Of a stretch of 25,624 bases of DNA, positions 8,186 through 17,823 are shown piece after piece. The position numbers and the translations under genes are program-made. Within the stretch, counting starts at the first letter, position 1, and every line of letters begins with the position of its first letter. The stretch covers positions 2,628,265-2,653,888 of the forward strand of contig BFEA01000130.1 in the NCBI GenBank assembly GCA_003427395.1, in the 5' to 3' direction. This DNA comes from Chara braunii (taxonomy: Eukaryota > Streptophyta > Charophyceae > Charales > Characeae). The notes below the pieces were generated by a model. The model searched no databases. It saw only the letters and a program-made list of their open reading frames with translations, and had not been told where the DNA came from.

Positions 8186-8950
8186 TCTCCAAAGAACCAA
8201 CGCAGTCATCATAAGGGATGTAGGTTCCATACATGAAGCAGATCTACTCGCGGAAGCATCAGCAGGTCGCTCGATCTACTCGATTTGCGATCTCTTTTCA
8301 GGGTATGATGAGATCCCCTTGGAGTACCGGGATAGGCACATGACCGCTATGCATACGCCTTTAGGGCTGGTCCAAATGATGGTGGTACCGATGGGGTGGA
8401 CGAATGGCGTGGCGGTGTTCCAAAGGGCCATGATTGCGGTCCTCAAGGAATTCATACCTGAAAAGGTGGAAGTCTTCCCTGATGACTTCCCAATAAAAAA
8501 GGTCGGTCGAACGGGATGAGACGGAGGTCTTTCCCGGGGTGAGGAAGTTCGTAGTGGACCATATAAAGGATGTCGGAGAAGTCCTTGTGAAATTAGACGA
8601 CGCCAACCTTACTGTGAGTGGGACTAAGAGCCGCTGGGGAGTGTCTTCAATTAAAATATTGAGCTTCATCTGCGACAAGGATGGGCGGAGGCCCGACCCT
8701 GGGAAATTAGACAAGTTGATGACCTGGCCATCACCGCTCAAGTCGATAATGGAGGTTAGACAATTTCTAGGGGTGGTGGGCTACTGGCGGATCTTTATAA
8801 ATGCCTACAGTGAGAAAGCGAAACCCCTTAGACGACTGCTTAGGAAATCGGAGGGATGGATTTGGGGGGACGAGCAGACCGCGGCCATGGAGGTTCTTAA
8901 GGAAGAGTTCCGTAAAGGTGGTCAAGTCCTAGGGGTTCCGTTCTTCGAGG
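8186..8950 (+). pseudogene. pol: Reverse transcriptase, N-terminally deleted and frameshifted
   Basis: Palm motifs are present: SICDLFSGYDEI (first catalytic Asp, codon 8289-8291), VVPMGWTNGVAVFQRAM (equivalent of MPFGLTNAPATFQ) and VFPDDFP (the F/Y-x-D-D box, Asp codons 8481-8486). The RT finger region that should sit between the protease end (RTW, about 8178) and TNAVIIRDVG is missing, so a deletion joins protease almost directly to RT. The frame breaks near 8490-8500, close to an A-run, and ends at TGA 8517-8519. It resumes in the next frame through the thumb and connection (FLGVVGYWRIFINAYSEKAK, LRRLL). RT copies element RNA into DNA; this one cannot be full length. Confidence 0.88.
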
Positions 8951-9345
8951 ATGAGGAGAATCGTCCGTTCATAGTTTCTACGGACGCTGGGCCTTGTTCC
9001 GTCGGAGGACTTTTGTCGTAGAAGGATCAAAACGGAAAAGAGAGACCTCTTCGTTCTCAGACTAAACCTTAAATCCCGCCGAGAGAAGCTATAGCCAATT
9101 CAAGAAAGAAGTGCTAGGGGTGTTGCACTGCTTAAAGACCTTCTGTCACTACATCTACGGCAGACGTTTTCTCCTGAGAGTGGACCCGACCTCAGTGGCG
9201 GCTGTCCTTCAAAAATCTTCTCTTTAACTGATCCAACTATTGCTCGGTGGATGATCCATACTAGGCTCTACGATTACAGGGTTGAGAGAATCTCCGGGAC
9301 CAAAAATCAGGTCGCCGACAGACTGTCCCGTCTCCCGATCAGAGA
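8951..9345 (+). pseudogene. pol: RNase H domain spread over three frames
   Basis: RNase H removes the RNA strand during reverse transcription. All four acidic positions can still be located: Asp in STDAG (8983-8985), Glu in FKKEVLG (9108-9110), Asp in RVDPTS (9183-9185) and Asp in QVADRLSRLP (9317-9319). They lie in three reading frames. A TAG at 9019-9021 interrupts GGLLS-KDQNGKE, where family members usually have Gln, so a CAG-to-TAG change is likely. Frame changes occur at about 9050-9075 and 9220-9240. It is therefore recognisable but not translatable as one chain. Confidence 0.82.
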
Positions 9346-10342
9346 AGAGGACTTTCAAAGGTTGGAGGAAGCTAGAACGGCGATGTCCAAGGGGGAAGTG
9401 ATCCAAGTTGCCTTTAACAGGACGCGAGCGGGGGTGACTATCCGGGAAGAGGATAAGGGACCGGAAACATTCCTAGCAAACCTTTACGACGGGAAATACG
9501 ACGATATAGGGTTATACCTAGCAGGGAAAAGGGAAGGCACCAAGGTGATTAAGAGATAGGCGCCTGGGTACTGCCTACGAGAAGGACACCTCTTTAAGAG
9601 GCCTACCAAGTTTGCGATTCCCATGAGAGTCCTTTGCGACCCGGAGGCGAGGAAAACAGTCCTAGAGGAGCTGCACGACAGAGTCGTCGGAGGGCATAGA
9701 GGGGTGGGTGAAAGACATTTTTGATAAAGTTCGTAGACTCTATGATTGGTGGGACAGACAGTACGGAGAAGTCGAGAAGTATTGTTCGACCTGTGAGGCT
9801 TTCCAAAAGAGGGCGACCGTTCGCTACAAGGAGCTCCTAGTTCCTTCACTCCCCACTGTTCCGGGCGAGAAAGTCCACATTGACTTGGTGACCATCCCCA
9901 AAGGAGTCGGCGGGCTTAGGTACATAATCAACGCCCCCGACGACCTTATCGGATTTGTGGAAGATAAGGCTATTAGAAGGAAGACGGCCGAAGAGGTAAG
10001 TGGCTTTATCTTAGAATACATCGCGAGGTACAGTTGCGTCGGAAAGGTCGTCATGGAGAGAGGGTCCGAATTCCTAAGTCAGAAGGTCAAGACGATACAT
10101 GAAAAGGCGGGGATGAAGGCGGCCTACACGACTGCCTACCATCCACAAAGCAACGCCCCAGTTGCGAGGGGTCACCAAACGCATGTAGATGCAAGGGCCG
10201 TGCAGAACAATGGCCGAAGTATCTGTGGTACGCGGTTTGGGCCGATAACATTACGGTCAAATCAAGCACAAGATACCCCCCTTACACCCTTTGGTTCGGG
10301 AGGCATTGTCCCCTACCCATCAAGTTCCACATCGACACTTGA
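9346..10342 (+). pseudogene. pol: Integrase (HHCC plus DDE core), catalytically dead
   Basis: A spacer (9346-9560) leads through a TAG at 9557-9559 into the zinc-binding HHCC module: LHDRVVGGH (His 9674 and 9695) and CSTC (Cys 9783 and 9792), with a frame change near 9700. In the core, the first Asp is in HIDLVT (9882-9884). The second acidic position reads VMERGSEF (10056-10058), Glu rather than the usual Asp. Exactly 35 residues later the catalytic Glu position reads PVARGHQ (GCG at 10164-10166), an Ala. AYHPQSNAPV is the usual Ty3-type signature. The frame breaks again near 10205, after which WPKYLWYAVWADNITV and LWFGRHCPLPI continue to TGA 10340-10342. Confidence 0.88.
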
Positions 10343-10960
10343 ACGAGTGTCTCGTGGAAAACCAATATGACAAGGTGTGAACTGTTGGAGGCAAGGATAT
10401 AACAAATAGCCGAAAATGTGGACGCAGGACTTATCGAGGCAGGGAAGAATATCGATAGAGAGCAAGTGAAAGGGAAAGAACGGTGGGACAAAAATCTGCG
10501 GATCCGTCAATCGCCGATAGGAACGAATGACCTCGTCCTAATGTACGATTCATCGTTGGAAAGGACTTGGAACAAGAAATTAGCAAACCGGTGGATGAGA
10601 CCATATCGGGTCCTAAAGAGATTGGATGGAGGGACCCAATCGCGGTGGATGGAAAGGACTTGGAACAAGAAATTAGCTTACATGCTCGCCGAATTAGATG
10701 GGACTCGGCTGCGGGACCCAATCGCGGGGGCTCGGCTCAAACTCTTCCGACGGAGGGGGGTCTTTAGGGAAGAATCGAAAAGGAAAGGAAAGGAGGCGGT
10801 AGACGCAGAAGTGACCATCACTCGCGAGAAAGGAGAGGCTTCGAAGCAGGGAGCCCCTTCGCAGCCGCCTACGAGGGGGTATAGGGTTCGGAAACCCCCC
10901 CTGCCAAAGATTCCTAAGAAGAAGAAACGGCCCAGGGAGGATGACAAAGATACCGACTGA
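10343..10960 (+). pseudogene. pol: Integrase C-terminal region and basic Pol tail
   Basis: The same frame as the late integrase continues after TGA 10340-10342, meets a TAA at 10400-10402, then is open to TGA 10958-10960. Recognisable are KTNMTRCELLEARI, ERWDKNLRIR, DLVLMYDSSLE, NRWMRPYRVLKRLDGG and MLAELDG..LRDPIAG, matching the GPY/F-like C-terminal domain of Ty3 integrases, in which GPYRV would be usual (here RPYRV). The end is Lys/Arg-rich (PKKKKRPRE) and may act as a nuclear or chromatin-targeting tail. No clear chromodomain is seen. A local duplication interrupts the GPY/F region. Confidence 0.75.
10558..10727 (+). repeat. Local duplications within the integrase C-terminus
   Basis: A 27-base block at 10558-10584 recurs exactly at 10651-10677 (offset 93, a multiple of three), and a 15-base block at 10631-10645 recurs at 10713-10727. 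They put a second copy of RTWNKKLA into the protein without breaking the frame. This looks like a recent slippage or gene-conversion event. Confidence 0.9.
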
Positions 10961-11344
10961 TCCGGAAAACAGAGGTTGAGGAAAAGAAGGAACGCTTCGA
11001 GAAAAGCCTTGAGAATCAAACGCGAGAGAAGAGGATTAGGAGGCGGAGACGGGTATAGAATCTCTTGAAAGGCAGGGGAAAGCTGTACCCGGATTAGAGA
11101 GAAACGTATCGTAGTTCCGAAAGGGGTGTTGTACCATAATTAGAGGGGCATGCATCATAATTCCAAAAGTAGGGTTGTACCATAGTTCCTAAGATGTGAG
11201 ATGAAAGGTGACCGAGTCGTAAAAGAGGAAATACGGTTGGAAAGCAAATGGTTAGGGGGATGAACGTGACCTCTCTAAAGAAGGTAGGGGGTAACATGAA
11301 CCAAGGGAACAAGAAGAATACAACCACTGAGTATGGGCAAAGGC
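10961..11344 (+). other. Non-coding 3' region of the element with a 46-bp tandem repeat
   Basis: No credible frame is seen between the pol stop and the polypurine tract. Two imperfect 46-bp units start at 11108 and 11154 and end near 11189. Each has ATC[GA]TA[GA]TTCC[GA]AAAG and then TTGTACCATA. Sub-repeats in the 3' untranslated part are common in long Ty3-type elements. Confidence 0.6.
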
Positions 11345-11362
11345 TAAAGAAAAAGGGGGGGT
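11345..11362 (+). promoter_or_regulatory. Polypurine tract (plus-strand DNA primer site)
   Basis: An uninterrupted purine run, AAAGAAAAAGGGGGGG, occurs directly before a TG dinucleotide. In LTR retrotransposons an RNase H-resistant purine run immediately upstream of the 3' LTR primes plus-strand synthesis. Position relative to pol (about 385 bases after the stop) and the TG that follows support this reading. Confidence 0.7.
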
Positions 11363-13635
11363 TGTGACGGAGGCTCGCCGGGGACGGCGAGAAATGGGGT
11401 GTGGGCTGGTCGTCGAGCGGCTGACTACCAGCCGAAATACCCTTTTGAAAACATAAATGATTGTTTGTTTTATTTTCTGATTGATTTCGGGTGTTTTCTT
11501 TGATTGAGTGCATGATGATTGAGGGATGCTTGGGGGAGACTGGGTTTTTTTCTCTCTGTGCTAATGTGGCTGAAAGCTCGGTACGGGCCGTCGACACAAG
11601 TCAAAAGAAGGGTCACACGGACAGTGAAAGTTGAAGTATCCAGGGCCTTTCCCCAAATATCGGGACAGAGTGGTCAACGAAAAGCCGAGCCGTCGAGAAA
11701 GATGCGGTCTGAGGTTACTCGTAATCCGGGTGTGACCTGCCGCTGGGAACGTCCGCTGCGTGCGCTCGATCGCGGAGCAGGCTTGAGGGAGGAAGGTACG
11801 CCCACACTACAGGGGAGGAGAAGAGCATGGTGAAAACCGGACCTTCGGGCGGTGATTGCACTACCGGAACAGCAGGGGGTTCGCGAGAAAACAGCGGTCG
11901 GTACTGAGGGCCGTAGGGGTATTCCGTGTGGTCCACGTGGGTTGGGGGCTAAGCTGGGGCTCGAGGCTGTAGCCACCTAAGAGGATCGGGGAACTCAAAC
12001 CGTGAGCGGCAGTAGCGAGGTACGAACGAGGGACGGAGCCGATGGACCAATCAGGCTTGGGCGTACGGCCGGTGAACAACTCGGTCGACTGAACAAAAGG
12101 GAGACAAGGCTAGGGTCCGCGAAACCGCTGGGTACGGGGGTGTCGGGATGACATTGAATATCGCGCCTCTTCGAGCCTCCTTCGCTGCGCCCAAAGTATG
12201 GGTTGAAACGGCCGGGCAGCCCGGACGCATTCTCGAGGGTGAATCTCGACAAGGTGAGCAAGGAGCACGACCCGGGCCAAGCGGGAATGCCTCGGGGGAT
12301 AGAACGTCAAAGTTGGTGATTACGGTTAGCTTTCCAACAAGAACCGAGGCGGGAAAGCTGAGGGAGAACCACAGGGGCAGTTCTTGATAACTGTCTACGA
12401 ATGGGCATCCCAGAGCCGAAAAGACTAGCGCACGAATGGCGACAAGGTCCGGGAACTGTATTGGGAACGCGAGATAGTACCAGGGCGCGCCGCGACCAGG
12501 GATCGCGACAAGAACAGGCTCTGGATCATAGAAGGGGGAACCGAACGGGCAGGTGAGGATCGAAGTGCTGAAAGATGGAAGCTCAACAGACGAGTGCTAC
12601 GCTTAAAAGTGGGAGATTGCACGACCACGAGTTTGGGCGGATCCACAAAGCTATCTCGATCCCTCATTGAGGGAGAAGTGAGCTATGATTGGCCGAGGGC
12701 GGAGAAAGGGTGGATCACACGAGATGGAAAGAGGAAATGACCGGGGAAAAAAAAAGCTCCTAAGAATTTTAGAAAAGAAGGCGAGAAGCGGGCAAACTTT
12801 CGATACAGAAGGAGGAGGCTAAAACCGGCGGAGGGGTGAGGAGCGAGCGGTATGATTGGAGAAAGGAGGAGGGGAGAGGATGAACAAGAGGAGGAGCTGG
12901 TGGGGAAACAGGGGTATAAAAGAGAGAGGGGGGGAGAAAGAAGGGGAGCGCACGCAAGCTAACGGGGCGGCCAAGAAGCGCACGAGAATCCGCTTCGGGA
13001 CGGTGCCCATTGGCGCTCGAGGGAGGGCGAGCGATCGGGGAAAGGAGCACGCTAATTCCAGCGTTCGAACGCTCGTACTCGCACAGAGGGGAGATCGCCC
13101 GGGGCCCACTGGTTCCATCGCTCGACTCACTGCCGTGGAAGCCCGTGGTCGGGGAAACGCACGAGAGAGAGGGGGTGAGAGAGAGGGAGAGGAAGAGGGT
13201 CTAGGAGAGAGGGGGAGCTCGGGAAGGTGGTTCAGCGCACGACCAGGCGCAGCATGCCAGTGTGCGCGAGGCTGGCACCGCGCGAGAGAGCGGAGTTCGC
13301 GAGAACGAGAGGAAGTGTGGTCGAGGAAACAAAGGTGCAAGCTCAAGTCGAGAAGAGAAGAAGGGAGCTCGGCCGAGAGGTCGATAGTCGCCTGCGAACG
13401 AAAGCCGGCGCGAAGTGCTTGTAGGAAAATTCACAAGATCTTTAGGGGTCGCGCCGACAAGAGCGATCGCTAGGAGATCCCGAGGGACGTGGAGGGAGCT
13501 CGCTAACAGAGTCAAGTGAGAGCAACCGAGAATTGAGGGTAGTCGGGAGCGCGGAGGGGGGGGAAGGTCGCTCGGAACCGCCGCACGATTAAGTCACCCT
13601 CCCTCAGGCGTCGGACGCTGGATCGACACTCTTGT

Positions 13636-13640
<5 letters not shown>
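11363..13640 (+). other. Candidate 3' LTR: start well placed, end uncertain
   Basis: The sequence begins TGTGACGG just after the polypurine tract. No second LTR copy is in the window, so the right end cannot be set. One possible end is TTGTCAC at 13632-13638, which mirrors the start imperfectly (GTGAC/GTCAC); a short LTR ending near 11596 (GACACA) is equally possible. The whole stretch is GC- and purine-rich with only low-complexity frames (Arg/Glu/Gly-rich), none convincing as genes. A CCAAT at 12046 and a TATA-like box at 12915 would fit a promoter in a long LTR. Confidence 0.4.
12915..12922 (+). promoter_or_regulatory. TATA-like box in the candidate LTR
   Basis: TATAAAAG stands out in an otherwise GC-rich stretch. 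If the LTR spans to about 13640, this would sit in the usual place upstream of the R region. No other evidence of a start site is visible. Confidence 0.3.
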
Positions 13641-13666
<26 letters not shown>

Positions 13667-13952
13667 NNNNNNNNNNNNNNNNNNNNNNNNNNNNNNNNNN
13701 NNNNNNNNNNNNNNNNNNNNNNNNNNNNNNNNNNNNNNNNNNNNNNNNNNNNNNNNNNNNNNNNNNNNNNNNNNNNNNNNNNNNNNNNNNNNNNNNNNNN
13801 NNNNNNNNNNNNNNNNNNNNNNNNNNNNNNNNNNNNNNNNNNNNNNNNNNNNNNNNNNNNNNNNNNAGAGAGAGAGAGAGAGAGAAGAAGAAGAGAAAGA
13901 GAGATAGGGAGAAAGAAAGAGAGAGAGGAAGAGAGAGAGAGAGAGAGAGAGG
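13641..13952. repeat. GA microsatellite containing a 200-N assembly gap
   Basis: The (AG)n run enters the gap at 13667 and the sequence leaves it at 13867 still in (AG)n, continuing as impure GA/GAA to 13952. The gap is exactly 200 N, so its true length is unknown and the continuity of the two flanks is not proven. Confidence 0.97.
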
Positions 13953-14335
13953 GAAAAGCAGAGGCAGAAAGGGGAAGGCGTGGAGACATCCAGGCGGGGG
14001 CGGAGACCCTTCGTTGTCGTGGGCGCTATGGGTTCACAGACACTCCAAGGTCTAGTTATTTGAGTAGCCCTTGGTGCCGAAAGGACCGTAGCAGTCAGTC
14101 AGTGAGCTGGCCTGCTCGAAATCCCTGCTACGACCGCTAGGGGTCTCAGGTAGATGGGAGCTCTTGCGTCGAATGAATGGAGGGGACTTCTCTGAACAAA
14201 GTGACCAGGCGTATGACGAAAAATTCCTTTCTGAGAGATCTATTGAGAGTTCGTGTATACCGAGGAGACCGACTCTTTCGAGATCAGTGCTAAGGTTCAC
14301 ATTCAGCAGTACCAGTGTGACCAGTCACGTGATGT
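13953..14335. other. Unannotated spacer
   Basis: No credible gene, RNA or repeat was recognised. The last ~80 bases (from about 14255) carry phrases such as GACTCTTTCGAG and CCAGTGTGACCAGTC that resemble the following minisatellite, so the array may begin slightly earlier in degenerate form. Confidence 0.4.
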
Positions 14336-15010
14336 TCGTTTCTTTCCGAGTTCGGTACCAGATGTTCAAAAGAACAGAAGTGAAGAGTGTTTCTTTTTCT
14401 GTGGGTGTGCCGGTGTGTCCAGTCGAGTGATGTTTGTTTCTTTCTGAGTTCGATACCAGATGTTCTAAAGAACTGAAGTAAAGAGTGTCTCTTTCGAACT
14501 ATGTGTCGAAGTTCTCATTCCAATCCAGCTGTACCCGTGTGTCCAGTCTCGTGATGTGCGTTTCTTTCTTAGTTCGGTACCAGAGGAGTGTCTCTTTCGT
14601 GCTGAAGTTCGCGTCCCAATCCGGGTGTCCCAGTGTATCCAGTCGCTTGAGGTGCGTTTCTTTCTGAGTTCTGAACCAAATGTTCAAAAGAACTGAAGTA
14701 AAGAGTGTCTCTTACGAATTCTGTGTCGAAATTCACATTCCAATCCAGCTATACCGGTGTAACCAACCGAGAAATGAGGGATTCTTTCTAAGTTCCGTTC
14801 CGGGTAAGAGGTGTCTCTTTCAAGTCCGGTACTGAAGTTCTTGTCCCTGTCTTGGCATATCGGTGTGACCAGCTGTGTGACGAGAGTTTCTCCTTCGAGC
14901 CTGTGTTGAGGTTAGCATTCTAGTCCGATGCAGCCGGCCTAGTGACGATCGTCTCTTTCCGAGTTCAAAAAAAAGGGGGGGGATATACCGGGTGACCGGC
15001 CGATTGACGA
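14336..15010. repeat. Degenerate minisatellite with alternating ~95 and ~126 bp units
   Basis: Units are anchored by GTTTCTTTC[TC]GAGTTCGGTACCAG and start near 14336, 14431, 14557, 14652, 14777, 14883 and 14946, giving spacings of about 95, 126, 95, 125, 106 and 63. The long form includes a block around TTCAAAAGAACTGAAGTAAAGAG that the short form starting at 14557 lacks. Most units also share GTGTCTCTTTCG and CATTCCAATCCAGCT. The last units are truncated and diverged. Short frames through it are artefacts of the repeat. Confidence 0.8.
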
Positions 15011-15305
15011 GTGCCTCTTTGTATGCCTTATGCGCTCGGGTTTGGCCATGCCAGCGTGTGACCGCATGTCCCGCAGTCGGACGGGCGTCCGGTCCCTTTG
15101 GATCTGGTGTTGAGTCCTGAAAGTTCGAGTTTGTCTGCGCAAAAGATAACTAGCGCAAACAACTATCTCAAGGGAACCCTTCGGGTTCAAAGAGGCGGAG
15201 CACAAGTGGACCGGAGGAGGGGGGTTCGAAGTCTGAAGTAAGGGGGCCCCAAACGGGGTCAAATATCCCTGATTCTGCACCCTCAGGATCGTTCCGACTG
15301 CCCCC
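15011..15305. other. Unannotated spacer before repeat copy A
   Basis: No gene is supported. A 143-codon minus-strand frame crosses it (14939-15367), but its composition is irregular and it spans the junction of two different repeats, so I do not call it. Confidence 0.4.
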
Positions 15306-15539
15306 GACACCGTCTTTACAGCAGAAAAGGGTCTTGCTCCACCACTCACCACATGCAAAAAAAACAAAAGTTATGACAATGTATCTCTCAATGTTCTAAC
15401 GGAAGATTCATTCTTATTTTTTGCAAATATGATGCGGTGGAGAGACGCAAAAAAAAAAAAAAACTCGCTTCGCAACGTGCACCTGACACAGCATCGCGTT
15501 GCATCATACAAAGCCTAGTTGGACCACTCGCCATCCACC

Positions 15540-15900
15540 AAAGATTTCAAATGCAACTGGTCGACAGCGGCGTCCAGATGCATTCATAATGCCGGCGGAT
15601 GGACAGTGGTGTAGCTAGAGATCCATAGCCCATCGTTCGACTGGCAATTAGGACACAACCCCATTCCTTTCTCTCTTTTTCACTTAGCTACTCCCATTCT
15701 CCATCAAGTCACTACTGGCGCAAAGATTTTGAATGCATCTTGATGACAATGGCGTCCAGATGGATTCAAAATGTGGCGGATGGCGAGCCGTAAAACTGGA
15801 ACTATAGCCCCTCGTGCTACCTCTAACTACGACTTTCCAATTCCTTTATCTGTCCTGCACTCAGCTTCCCTCTTTCTCCCTCACGTCGCTCCTCTCTTTC
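15540..15900. repeat. 176-bp internal tandem repeat of hairpin units (copy A)
   Basis: Two units start near 15545 and 15721. Each opens with a foldback of the form GAATGCATCTGGATG / GTCCAGATGCATTC and continues through ATAGCCC.TCG, CAATTCC/CATTCC and pyrimidine-rich ACTCCCATTCTCC-like text. The stems are imperfect in this copy. Confidence 0.7.
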
Positions 15901-16505
15901 ACTTGCAAATTGAAGGATCGCTCAACTCCAGAATCAATCGCTGAGTCATAACAACGTTTTGACGGGAAAGACAATTAAGAGCGTCAACGTGGCGTAACCG
16001 TCTTGCCACGGAAAGAGTATTTCGCGCCCAATCCCTCTGGGAGCAAAACTATTTTCCCAATACTACCAACAAATTACGGTCAAAAGATTATTCCTAGTAA
16101 ATTACGGTCAATTGGGAAATAGTCGCAGCCACGAGTATTTCGCGGCCTAATGATTATTCCGCGCAGAAACGAGTATTTCGCGCCCAACCTAACGGAGGCC
16201 ACATATTTTTTTACGTTGAATCCCAGTGGAGGTCGGACCAACGGAGGCCATACTCACCTAGGAAGATGTATCAAATCTCAATTAAGGTCTGTTGGGGTTG
16301 CATCAGACGACAATTACGTCCAGATGGGCTGAAAAAGTCCTATAGAGTGGGTATGCCCTGATTGATAGCCGCGTATAATTACTGTAAGACATCTGGACAT
16401 CTCCACTTTCAATCACTCGGTTACGAATACCAGATAAACTTGTCATTTATGATCGCACTGGAAATACTTCGGCCGTTGGAGATTGGGAAAAGAACACACA
16501 CACAA

Positions 16506-16613
<108 letters not shown>

Positions 16614-17371
16614 CACGGAGTGTGCTGTTTAGCACTTATAAGACTATTGGGAGCGTGTCATAATTGGCCTGCCTACCTACCTCAACACATTAAACATACA
16701 CTCGCACAAGCCATCCTGGTCGCAGGCAATATCGTGGCGCACCCCATTTTCGGTCACGGTACAATAGATGGATAAATGCAATTGGATCGAATATACAGTT
16801 GAGCGAATGAATGGACGATTCCGCTTTGTCTTCATCAGAAGATTGAATGGGTAATACATCTAGGATGTGATATCTGAGATGTTATATCCTTTCAATAAAA
16901 AAATGAAGATAAAGCGGGATCCTCCCCATCCATTCCCTCAACTCCAATAACATCTATCAATCTATATTCTGTTTTATCCATCCACCTCATACACTTATCG
17001 AATCCCCGCTATACTTTCACCCCTCCTGTCACTGCACCCGCCCATTCAGCCATCCGCCTGAACATACATTCACCCCACCCATCCATCCCCGTCATCTACC
17101 CCATCCATCCATCTCATGAAAACATCCAACGTCCCTCGTTGTTCATGTTTTTTCGTACATCTTGTCCTTTCCATCCATCTCTCCTTCTATGCAACATTTA
17201 ACCTATCCTCCGCTCCATTTATCTACCCACCGCCTATTCACATACGCATAAATCCCGACGGCCTACCTCTCCCAATACTCCACCGATCTCAATAGTTCAC
17301 CAGTCTCAACGAGCACACATCAATCTGTTGACTATGGTTTGGGGGGGGGGGGGGCGGTGTTCCACATCACG

Positions 17372-17445
17372 GGTAGACCCCAGTGGTCTATCCGCTCACA
17401 TTTAAATACTCGTCCGAACACTAGTCAGCATCACTGGGGTCTACC
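17372..17445. repeat. 74-bp foldback with 14-bp perfect inverted repeats
   Basis: GGTAGACCCCAGTG at 17372-17385 is the exact reverse complement of 17432-17445, with 46 bases between. The copy B equivalent (about 22858-22931) keeps the left arm but its right arm is degraded (TGGGTTCTACC). It may be a tiny inverted-repeat element or a structural element of the large repeat. Confidence 0.75.
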
Positions 17446-17823
17446 TTATAAATGACGGAGCCAGGTAGGCCAAATCAAGGTAAAGGCATTAATGGGACAG
17501 GATGTCGTTGGCGGTGCAGAGTTGGGGGGAGAGGGGAGGGGGGGTGCACAATAGAAAAAATCCGGACGGGGAAAATGAGACACGAAAAAAGTTGGGGAAA
17601 CGTGGCTGCATGGTATGCCATCTACCTATTGATGCACAGATCATGTGCTCCGATCTCCCTAAAATCGGAACGATACAACAATCTTTTTTTTATGTTCTTT
17701 GTTTTTAACAACAATCTTAGGGGATATCTTCTTTGCATAAAATAAAATAAAACTAAAAATGGGCAAGGAAAAAGACGCACAACAAAAAAGATATTAGAGC
17801 TTGTCCTACAGTGGTTACTCCAC

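Larger units (their letters stand above)
1..11640 (+). mobile_element. Degenerate Ty3/gypsy-type LTR retrotransposon, 5' end outside the window
   Basis: The order seen on the + strand is ORF array, gag with a CCHC knuckle, protease, reverse transcriptase, RNase H, integrase, polypurine tract, then a candidate 3' LTR. Integrase after RNase H is the Ty3/gypsy (Metaviridae) order, not the Ty1/copia order. Gag-pol is broken by many frameshifts and stops, so the copy is not autonomous. The 5' LTR and primer-binding site are not visible. The right boundary is soft: only the LTR start at 11363 is reasonably placed. The gag-pol part is secure. The claim that bases 1-5546 belong to the same element rests on shared strand, tight spacing to gag and similar purine-rich composition. 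Confidence 0.8.

Noticed and set aside
10418-10960. Chromodomain at the integrase C-terminus
   Set aside because: The tail is Lys/Arg-rich and Pro-rich without the aromatic cage or the usual chromodomain spacing.
12856-13473. 205-codon + strand frame in the GC-rich region
   Set aside because: Arg/Glu/Gly-rich low complexity with no conserved segment; purine-rich DNA leaves such frames open by chance.
14939-15367. 143-codon minus-strand frame
   Set aside because: It crosses the junction between the minisatellite side and the large repeat. Only its first ~15 residues (VVSGGAR.FS.VKT) recur in copy B, simply because that DNA is duplicated.
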